From NCBI GenBank assembly GCA_964397565.1, contig CAYNJC010000012.1:1-64000 (forward strand): a stretch of 64,000 nucleotides of DNA. Direction: 5' to 3'. Of the stretch, positions 58,277 to 64,000 are shown in pieces. Source of the stretch: JAPLST01 sp964397565. GTDB lineage: Bacteria; Auribacterota; UBA3054; JAPLST01. A program made the translations under genes and the position numbers. How positions within the stretch are numbered: position 1 is the first letter of the stretch; the number at the start of each line of letters is the position of its first letter. The notes beneath the pieces are model-generated. The model was not told where the DNA came from. It made no database searches and saw nothing but the letters and a program-made list of their open reading frames with translations.

Positions 58277-59169
58277 GGTTTGTGGTCCGATCTGTCGGAC
58301 ATGTCCGACTTGTCTGACTCGTCCGACTGATTTGCCAGCCGCGCCAGCGCGCGGCGCAACAGTTCAGCGCACATCGCGCGCCGGTACGGCTCGTTGGAGC
58401 GAATGTCCGTGATCGGCCGTGCCGCTGCGCCCGCGGCCTCGGCCGCTGCCTGAATGACGGCGGCGCTCAGCGGTTGCCCGCGCAGCACCTCCTCCGCCGC
58501 CTTCACCCGCAGCACGGTTGGCGCGACCGCGCCCAACGCGATCCGGCTGTCCTGCACCAGGCCGCCCACCAGCAACACCCGCACCGCCACTGACACTTTT
58601 GAGATCGCCAGCGCCGCACGCTGCCCCAACCGCGCGAACACCCCACGCCAGCCCGCGCGCACCGGCACCCAAATCGCCACAATCAGTTCGTCATGCGCCA
58701 GCACTGTCTTGCCGGGCGCACGGCAGAACTGCGCGACCGCCACGCGCCGCGTGCCCTGCGTCCCGCGCAACTCCAGTTCGGCATCCAGTACGATCAATGC
58801 CGGCAACGAATCCCCCGCCGGTGACGCGTTGGCCACATTGCCACCCAGCGTGCCGCGATTGCGAATCTGCGGCGAACCGACCTCGCGGGCCGCCTCGACC
58901 AGCACGTCCGCATGGCGCGCCGTCAGCGCGGCGCGCTCAATCTCCGTCCAGGTGCTCAACGCTCCGAGCCGTAGCCAGCCATCTTGCTCTGCCATCCCGC
59001 GCAGCTCGGCCAGCCGGCTGATCTCCACCAGCGGCGGCCATACGAGCTGGTCTTTCAGCCGCACCAAGACGTCCGTCCCGCCTGCCATGACGCGCGCGTC
59101 CGGCAGCGCCTGCAACAGCGCGCTGGCTTCGGCACAGCTGCGCGGGGTCTCGATGCGCATGTCGGTCAC
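58273..59169 (-). CDS. Molybdenum hydroxylase FAD-binding subunit
   Basis: 298 residues. FAD pyrophosphate loop VMAGGTDVLVRLKD (~27-40), RNRGTLGGNVANASPAGDSLPALIVLDAEL (~104-133), and the C-terminal CO-dehydrogenase-flavoprotein domain (RLGQRAALAISKVSVAV; ITDIRSNEPYRRAMCAELLRRAL). It passes electrons from the Fe-S subunit to the acceptor. The last ~16 residues form a Ser-Asp repeat tail (SDESDKSDMSDRSD) encoded by a 9-mer DNA repeat at 58286-58330, which also approaches the start of the next gene. Confidence 0.9.
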   Translation of the reverse strand: MTDMRIETPRSCAEASALLQALPDARVMAGGTDVLVRLKDQLVWPPLVEISRLAELRGMAEQDGWLRLGALSTWTEIERAALTARHADVLVEAAREVGSPQIRNRGTLGGNVANASPAGDSLPALIVLDAELELRGTQGTRRVAVAQFCRAPGKTVLAHDELIVAIWVPVRAGWRGVFARLGQRAALAISKVSVAVRVLLVGGLVQDSRIALGAVAPTVLRVKAAEEVLRGQPLSAAVIQAAAEAAGAAARPITDIRSNEPYRRAMCAELLRRALARLANQSDESDKSDMSDRSDHKP

Positions 59170-59864
59170 AGCAAATCTTCAATGGCGCGGTCGCGATCGC
59201 GCGATTGCTGCTGCTGTTCGCCAGCATCCCGGCGCTGTCGCAGCGACTCATCATACAACGCGTGTTTGTACAGCACGGTCACGATGTAGGTGCGGTCGCG
59301 CTTATTATCCCACTGCGTGCGAAACACCAATGAAATGGTTTCGTTGATTTTCATCACATGCTGCGGCAGCGCCTGCTGTTCGTTTAAGGGCTGCGCAGTC
59401 GCTGACGGACAGGTCGTGTCATAGTTTTGCTTGAATCCATACTTTTGTTCCAACGTGGCAACAATCTTGTCGCGCTCGAACAAATCCGTCTTGTAAAATG
59501 TTGTTTCGATGCCGACGACGCGATCGAGGCACGGGCCGAATGTGCCGAAATACAGCGTCAACTTGCTGCGCACATCCACGTCGCTGGGATACGCGACAAA
59601 CAAGCTTGGCAGCACCGTGCTGTCGAGCGGCACGCGCGTGTTGCCGAGCTTGCGCGCGACCTCGTTCTTGGTCATGCCAAAGGACACGCCTTTGACACTG
59701 ACCGGCGCGAGGTCGCCCCACAGGTCTTCTTGTGCCGTTTCGGCGGGCTGATTGGTCGCGACCGCCACACCGGGCACATCCACCCAGATGGTCGTCGGCC
59801 CGGCCACAGCCACGCTCACGCCCATCACTAGCACGCCACTCAGTTGATACAGCTTCATTGTCAT
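59166..59864 (-). CDS. Unknown secreted protein inside the molybdenum-hydroxylase operon
   Basis: 232 residues. Signal peptide (~1-22: LYQLSGVLVMGVSVAVAG), then a single domain containing VSVKGVSFGMTKNEVARKLG, LTLYFGTFGPCLDRVVGIET and IVATLEQKYGFKQNY. The FGMTKNEVARKLG block resembles the SmpA/BamE-like turn (G-M-x-x-x-E-V-x-x-x-L-G). It ends in a Gln/Arg-rich tail. It is overlapped by xdhC (ATGA at 59861-59864) and by the FAD-subunit gene, so it is embedded in the operon, although a periplasmic protein is unexpected beside cytoplasmic hydroxylase subunits. Function unknown. Confidence 0.7.
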   Translation of the reverse strand: MTMKLYQLSGVLVMGVSVAVAGPTTIWVDVPGVAVATNQPAETAQEDLWGDLAPVSVKGVSFGMTKNEVARKLGNTRVPLDSTVLPSLFVAYPSDVDVRSKLTLYFGTFGPCLDRVVGIETTFYKTDLFERDKIVATLEQKYGFKQNYDTTCPSATAQPLNEQQALPQHVMKINETISLVFRTQWDNKRDRTYIVTVLYKHALYDESLRQRRDAGEQQQQSRDRDRAIEDLL

Positions 59865-60664
59865 GTCTCCCTGCCTGATTGTGATTCGCGCGCACGCGCC
59901 ACCTGGATCATTTGCGCCACAATGCTAACGGCGATTTCCTCAGGTGTCTCGGCGTTGATGGCCAGCCCGATCGGCGCCTGCACGCGCGCCAGCGCATCCG
60001 GCGCCACGCCGTCTGCGGCAAGCTGTGCGAAAATCTGCTCGCGCTTGCGCGTGCTGGACATCATGCCTAGATAGACGTTCGTGGTGGCCGAAATATTCCG
60101 CAACACCAACGCATCGGCCATGTGGGCATGCGTCATAATCGCCATATATGCATCCGGCTGCGGCTGCAGCGCGCGCGTGCTTTCTGCATACGGCGCGGCA
60201 CACAACGTCTGGGCCAGTGGAAACCGTGCGCGCGTCACCAACTCGGCCCGGTCGTCAAAGACATGCACGCAGAAACCGGCCGCGGCCGCGGCCTGCGCCA
60301 GCGCCACACCGCAATGCCCCGCGCCGAAAATATACAGATTGCGACTGTGGCCCAGCGGCGTGAGGAACACGCGCATCTGCCCGCCGCACAACATGCCGCG
60401 CTCAGCCGGCGTGGCGGCGTTCAGTTTGAACAGCTCCAGCCGCGGCGTGCCTTCCGCCAGGACTGCGCGTGCCGTATTGATCATATCCGATTCAATCAAG
60501 CCGCCGCCAACCGTGCCGCTGCTGTGCCCGTCGGCGTAGACCAGCATCTGTGCGCCGGCCTTGCGCGGCGTTGAGCCGCTGGTCTCGACCACTGTGGCCA
60601 GGCAGACGCGCTTGCCCGCGCGCACGGCATCCGCCAATTCGCCAAATAACGCAACGTCATTCAT
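59861..60664 (-). CDS. XdhC/CoxI-family molybdenum-cofactor maturation factor
   Basis: 267 residues. The N-terminal XdhC_CoxI domain (VCLATVVETSGSTPRKAGAQMLVYADG, GTVGGGLIE, MLCGGQMRVFLTPLG) is followed by a Rossmann domain (LYIFGAGHCGVALAQAAAAAGFCVHVFDDR; YMAIMTHAHMADALVL; LGMMSSTRKREQIFAQLAADG). XdhC binds and sulfurates Moco and inserts it into xanthine-dehydrogenase-like enzymes. The start at 60664 overlaps the 2Fe-2S gene stop (ATGA); longer upstream frame is antisense to that gene. Confidence 0.88.
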   Translation of the reverse strand: MNDVALFGELADAVRAGKRVCLATVVETSGSTPRKAGAQMLVYADGHSSGTVGGGLIESDMINTARAVLAEGTPRLELFKLNAATPAERGMLCGGQMRVFLTPLGHSRNLYIFGAGHCGVALAQAAAAAGFCVHVFDDRAELVTRARFPLAQTLCAAPYAESTRALQPQPDAYMAIMTHAHMADALVLRNISATTNVYLGMMSSTRKREQIFAQLAADGVAPDALARVQAPIGLAINAETPEEIAVSIVAQMIQVARARESQSGRET

Positions 60665-61125
60665 GGTTTGCCGGCCTGTGCGGCGCGGCGCACGGCCGCA
60701 ATGATTTTTCGGTAACCGGTGCAGCGGCACAAATTGCCGGCCAGTCCGCGTTTGATCTCGTCGTCCGTTGGCTGCGGCTGCTCGGTCAGCAACGCCTTCG
60801 CCGCCAGCACCATGCCCGGTATGCAAAAGCCGCATTGCACCGCGCCTTCGTCCACAAAGGCCTGCTGGATCGGTGCCAGCTGCCCCTCGTGTTCGAGTCC
60901 TTCAATCGTGACAATCTCGTGCCCATCAGCCTGGCACGCCAAGATCAGGCACGCGTTCACCACGCGCCCGTCGAACAAGACGGTGCAGGCGCCGCATTCG
61001 CCTTTGCCGCAGCCCTCCTTGGTGCCGGTCAGGCCGCACTCGTCGCGCAGCAGGTCAAGCAAACGCTTGCTGCCGGGCGCCTCGAGCGCGACCGCCGTGC
61101 CATTCAGTGTGAAGTGTAGTGTCAT
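60661..61125 (-). CDS. Molybdenum hydroxylase 2Fe-2S subunit
   Basis: 154 residues. A plant-ferredoxin-type cluster motif KEGCGKGECGACTVLFDGRVVNAC (~36-59) is followed by the four-helix second-cluster domain VQCGFCIPGMVLAAKALL and GNLCRCTGYRKIIAAV. All eight cluster cysteines are present. It carries electrons from the Mo site to FAD. The start at 61125 gives the canonical MTLHFTLNG N terminus; a longer frame is promoter-side sequence. First gene of the seven-gene operon; promoter at 61191-61219. Confidence 0.92.
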   Translation of the reverse strand: MTLHFTLNGTAVALEAPGSKRLLDLLRDECGLTGTKEGCGKGECGACTVLFDGRVVNACLILACQADGHEIVTIEGLEHEGQLAPIQQAFVDEGAVQCGFCIPGMVLAAKALLTEQPQPTDDEIKRGLAGNLCRCTGYRKIIAAVRRAAQAGKP

Positions 61126-61190
61126 GCTGGTTGTGTGCTGGCGTTGTGGCTGCACGCGCAATGCGTGCGCGCACCACGTATCATTCCTTG

Positions 61191-61219
61191 ATTATACCCG
61201 TGCCGCGCCGGCGCGTCAA
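61191..61219 (-). promoter_or_regulatory. Promoter of the molybdenum-hydroxylase operon
   Basis: Minus strand: TTGACG, 17 bp, TATAAT, about 65 nt before the ATG at 61125. Confidence 0.75.
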
Positions 61220-61333
61220 GCGCACCGGCCGTCCAGTTCCGGCGACACGCTCCGCAGGACGAGCCGATTGGTTCTTTGTTAATTTTTTTCGCCGCGAAAC
61301 AAATTAAGGTGCAGCAATGCAGCCACCGCACGT

Positions 61334-61765
61334 CAGCGGCACGGGCGTGCCGCGTTCCCTTCATGCTGCGCACCGCGAAAGGAACGCCGATCTCCAGATC
61401 GGCTGAAGACCGCCGCGATCGCCGTATCGCGGCGCACTTGGCGGGATGTGGAAATCCCGCCTACACTCAGCGGCACGGGCGTGCCGCGTTCCCCTCATGC
61501 TGCGAAGGGAACGCCGATCTCCAGATCGGCTGAAGATCGCCGCGATCGCCGTATCGCGGCGCACCTGGCGGGATGTGGAAATCCCGCCTCCACTCAGCGG
61601 TACGGGCATGCCGCGTTCCCTTCATGCTGCGCACCGCGAAGGGAACGCTGATCTCCAGATCGGCTGAAGACTGCCGCGATCGCCGTATCGCGACGCACTT
61701 GGCGGGATGTGGAAATCCCGCCGTCACTCAGCGGCACGGGCGTGCCGCGTTCCCTTCATGCTGCG
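61334..61765. repeat. Tandem array of ~130-bp units, each with four hairpins
   Basis: Units begin at CAGCGGCACGGGCGTGCCGC at 61334, 61468, 61595 and 61729 (last one partial), with periods 134, 127 and 134 bp. The short unit lacks 7 nt after CATGCTGCG. Each unit has four palindromes: CGGCACGGGCGTGCCG, GCCGATCTCCAGATCGGC, CGCCGCGATCGCCGTATCGC with its GGCG partner, and GGCGGGATGTGGAAATCCCG closing with CC. Units are nearly identical. No unique spacers, so not CRISPR. Confidence 0.9.
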
Positions 61766-61833
61766 TGCTGCAAACGTGCATTCGTATCGCAGGCTGGCAC
61801 TAAGATCGGGAACATCAATGCCCCTTCCGCAAT

Positions 61834-62775
61834 TTATTCATCCAGCAGTGGTGGCGGTATGCGCGGCATGTGCTGCTTGCCTTCGATGAGCTCGCGCTGC
61901 AGGCCGATATACACATGCCCGCGATACAAGTCCACGCCTGGATTATGATATGGCCAATATTTCTTCCAATCGCGCATGGTCTGAAACGAGCGCTTGAGCT
62001 CAACAACCGCCTCGTCATTGGTGTACCACGTCAGTGCGCCAACAGCAGCCGTCACCCACTCGGCCCAGTTGTATTTGTCGGGGTTACGCGCAATCTCCAA
62101 GAATATCGGCAGACAATCCTGGCGATGATACTTGGGCAATCCGTCCGTCCACTTAGGAATAATTCCCTGACGCAATACCGAATTTGAAGGGATTTGTTCA
62201 TTCAACATAAGATATGCGCGCAATGCATCCGGATGCTCCAGAGACGTTAAATAACCTATACATATGCCTGCGCGATGCATGCTATCGGTGCTTTGTGAAC
62301 AACTGATAATAGCGGCGATGTGCGGTATCAACGAGCGGAATCTCAAAGAGCTTATCGCGGTGAGATAATATCTCTCATGAGGCCAGTTAGTAACGGGCAA
62401 GCTGGCTTCTAGAAGAAAGTCAAAAGCGTCTGTTACCGCTATTCTTTCTGCAGCTTGTGTGAAGATTAGTCTGTCTGCCAAAGCAACGGCACCCTTCTGA
62501 AGCCATTCGATTTGCTCAAATTGCGTGACACAGGTAACAAATTCGTCTCTTGTAAGAGTTTCAACTTGTCGGCTCTCACCCGGATTGTTGGTCAACCTTG
62601 CGGGTGCTGCAAAGATATTCGATTTTGTGGCTGCTTGGTCTTGCAGACAGGTTGGTCCTTGACTTGCAGCAGGAGATTGTCGGCCACAAGGACAGCATTT
62701 TAGCCATGTGTACACAGTGCATAGCCCAGCAATAAGAACCAACAGAAGACTTGCGATTAAGGTGTGCTTCTTCAT
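61834..62775 (-). CDS. Unrecognised anchored or secreted protein
   Basis: 313 residues. N-terminal hydrophobic segment (LIASLLLVLIAGLCTVYTWL, ~6-25), then a Cys-rich KCCPCG and a Pro/Gln linker. The remainder (~75-305) is helical-looking with LIPHIAAIISCSQS, HRAGICIGYLTSLEHPDALRAYLML and WVTAAVGALTWYTNDEAVVELKRS, spaced like HEAT/ARM repeats. Base composition is AT-richer than its neighbours, which may point to transfer. No family is recognised. It ends shortly before the hairpin array; the URO-D gene is 48 bp upstream on the same strand, so they may be co-transcribed. Confidence 0.7.
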   Translation of the reverse strand: MKKHTLIASLLLVLIAGLCTVYTWLKCCPCGRQSPAASQGPTCLQDQAATKSNIFAAPARLTNNPGESRQVETLTRDEFVTCVTQFEQIEWLQKGAVALADRLIFTQAAERIAVTDAFDFLLEASLPVTNWPHERYYLTAISSLRFRSLIPHIAAIISCSQSTDSMHRAGICIGYLTSLEHPDALRAYLMLNEQIPSNSVLRQGIIPKWTDGLPKYHRQDCLPIFLEIARNPDKYNWAEWVTAAVGALTWYTNDEAVVELKRSFQTMRDWKKYWPYHNPGVDLYRGHVYIGLQRELIEGKQHMPRIPPPLLDE

Positions 62776-62823
62776 TGCTCGTTCACAGGCTACTTGGTCA
62801 CAATATGCATGCCATGCGCATGC

Positions 62824-63870
62824 TCACCATTCCCACGCCGCCGAGAGCATTGCCAGATACTGTTCGTGCGGCACAAACTCGGGAATGCTGTTGCCCGAGC
62901 CAAGTGCGTAGCCGCCGCGCGTGGCTGTGCGTTCGAGCATGGCCCGGCTGCGCGCGTACACTTGCGCCGGCGTGCTGCGGCACAGAAAATCGACGTCCAT
63001 GCCGCCCAGCGTCGCAATCCGGCTGCCCCATTGCTCATACGCCTCCTCGACCGGCACGATCGTGTCCTCATACGAATGGCGCGCGTCGAAACGCATGTCC
63101 TCGATCACATCCTCGATGATCTCGCGCGGATTGCCGCAGGAGTGCAGGATGACCGGCTTGCCGTGCGCATGCGCGCAGGCGACAATTTTCTTGTGCCACG
63201 GGAAAATGTACTTGCGCATCTGCGCCACACTCAGCATGGTCTGCGTCTTGAAACCCCAGTCATCGTTTGAGACGACCGCGCCGACACTCTGATAGCCAAG
63301 CAGAATCTCATACAGCCGCAGCAGGCGCACGCCAATGGCATCCACAATGTTCTGCACCAACTCGGCGTCGTCCACCAGCATATAGCACAAATTATCATAC
63401 CCAACCAGTTTGATCAGATTCTCCAGCACGCCACCCGGCCCGAGCGGCACGAGCTTCATGCCGGCCGGCAGGATGCTGAGGAAAAACGCGTCGGGCAGCA
63501 CATGGGCCGGCTCGGGGAACTGCCAGGGATAGGCCTCGAAACTGGCGCGGTCGGTGATTGTCGGCGCGTCATTCAGCGAGATCGTGCTGGCTTTGTGTTT
63601 GTCGGCGCACGGCAGCGCCCAGATGTACATGTCCCATGAAAAGGCGTGATCGTAGCCCAAGGCGGCGAAGGCGCGGATGATTGAGATGGCCCGCGCGCGT
63701 GGCGTGCTCATGTCCGCGCTCACACCCGCGGCGAACTTATAGACAACGTCATTCATAAACAGTTCGTACAGCACGGGTCGTGGCGGCACGGCGCGCCGCA
63801 AGACGGCCAGCAGATTTTCAAAGCACGGCGTGCGCCGGCAGGTGCCAAGATCATTCCAGGCCGTTATCAT
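62824..63870 (-). CDS. Uroporphyrinogen-decarboxylase-family protein (MtaA/CmuA-like)
   Basis: 348 residues. YELFMNDVVYKF near the N terminus; LGYDHAFSWDMYIWAL; GPGGVLENLIKLVGYDNLCYML; VVSNDDWGFKTQTMLSVAQMRKYIFPWHKKIVACAHAHGKPVILHSCGN; MRFDARHSYEDTIVPVEEAYEQWG; TLGGMDVDFL. The HSCGN and FDARHS blocks are those of the methyltransferase-like URO-D branch, acting on corrinoid-bound methyl groups or unknown substrates, not heme synthesis. TATAAT on the minus strand (63912-63917) is about 40 nt upstream, with a poor -35. A decayed relative lies at 4942-5242. Confidence 0.86.
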   Translation of the reverse strand: MITAWNDLGTCRRTPCFENLLAVLRRAVPPRPVLYELFMNDVVYKFAAGVSADMSTPRARAISIIRAFAALGYDHAFSWDMYIWALPCADKHKASTISLNDAPTITDRASFEAYPWQFPEPAHVLPDAFFLSILPAGMKLVPLGPGGVLENLIKLVGYDNLCYMLVDDAELVQNIVDAIGVRLLRLYEILLGYQSVGAVVSNDDWGFKTQTMLSVAQMRKYIFPWHKKIVACAHAHGKPVILHSCGNPREIIEDVIEDMRFDARHSYEDTIVPVEEAYEQWGSRIATLGGMDVDFLCRSTPAQVYARSRAMLERTATRGGYALGSGNSIPEFVPHEQYLAMLSAAWEW

Positions 63871-63992
63871 CGTGGTGCAAAATAGTTTGTGGTTACGCAG
63901 GCATCGGCATAATTATAGCGTCTTCAGCCCATTATTGATATACTACTGCGCAAATTACTGCTCTATGTAATGTTAACCGGGGAGTTATATTG

Positions 63993-64000
63993 ATGCGCCA
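63993..64000 (+). CDS. Possible start of a gene cut by the window end
   Basis: ATG at 63993 with GGGGAG (63979-63984) 8 nt upstream; only two codons (Met-Arg) are visible. TATACT at 63939-63944 could be its -10, but no good -35 is seen. It would be divergent from the URO-D gene. Confidence 0.4.

Noticed and set aside
61334..61765. Possible CRISPR array
   Set aside because: The whole ~130-bp unit is repeated with no unique spacers, and no cas gene is seen.
1..64000. tRNA or rRNA genes
   Set aside because: No cloverleaf with a GGTTCRA-type T loop and no conserved rRNA segment was noticed by eye; a covariance-model scan would be decisive.

Overview
The window reads as a high-GC chromosomal segment from an uncultured bacterium, most likely of the Verrucomicrobiota/Kiritimatiellota branch of the PVC group. 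That placement is inferred from gene content: secreted proteins with PEP-CTERM-type tails, Asn/Thr-rich secreted proteins with FG-GAP and LamG repeats, a very long GlnE, URO-D-family proteins, and dense short intergenic repeats. No rRNA, tRNA or CRISPR array was found. A run of 100 Ns at 45562-45661 marks a scaffold join, so the sequence is a draft or metagenome assembly.

Layout. 1-4348: four adjoining plus-strand genes for secreted proteins, including twin FG-GAP/PEP-CTERM proteins; the second has lost its sorting tail to an in-frame stop. 4349-5293: repeat-rich spacer and an internally deleted URO-D gene. 5294-9982: a 1562-residue gingipain-like (C25) secreted protease. 10220-14621: marC and a glnE carrying an N-terminal ACT domain. 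14545-23118 (minus): a glycan operon with two large membrane proteins, a sugar epimerase, a heptose-1-P guanylyltransferase, a heptose-7-P kinase and a GT2. 23314-28226: Nudix hydrolase, GT4, C-methyltransferase-like protein, SAM methyltransferase and GtrB-like GT2. 28410-36242: LamG protein, YhaM-like HD nuclease, aminotransferase, MtfA peptidase and a further PEP-CTERM protein. 36638-43770 (minus): tatA-tatC-MBL hydrolase, then an export-permease/CapK/heparinase/GT4 cluster.

44398-49550 is a mobile-element hotspot. It holds a stand-alone STN-domain protein, a prmC cut off after about 148 codons, the scaffold gap, a RAYT transposase flanked by long inverted repeats, an IS21 istB remnant, a NAGPA-domain protein, and two copies of a roughly 170-bp MITE with inverted terminal repeats. 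A small UspB-like membrane protein lies between the MITEs. 49556-54372 (minus) is an operon of a 48-residue lipoprotein, a DUF3108 protein, a ComEA-like HhH protein, aroB, dprA and a GT4. 54484-61125 (minus) is a seven-gene operon, each gene overlapping the next by a few bases: the three molybdenum-hydroxylase subunits, XdhC, an unknown secreted protein, a D-Ala-D-Ala-ligase-like ATP-grasp enzyme and a GNAT acetyltransferase. The last 3 kb hold a tandem array built from four hairpins per unit, an unrecognised secreted or anchored protein and a URO-D-family methyltransferase-like protein.

Two themes recur. Promoters are unusually uniform (TTGAC-like, exactly 17 bp, TATACT-like) and at least three appear to give leaderless mRNAs. 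ATGA/GTGA stop-start overlaps link genes in most operons and were used to choose many of the starts below. The strongest candidates for something new are the molybdenum-hydroxylase/ATP-grasp/GNAT operon, the MITE and RAYT repeat families, and the four-hairpin tandem array.
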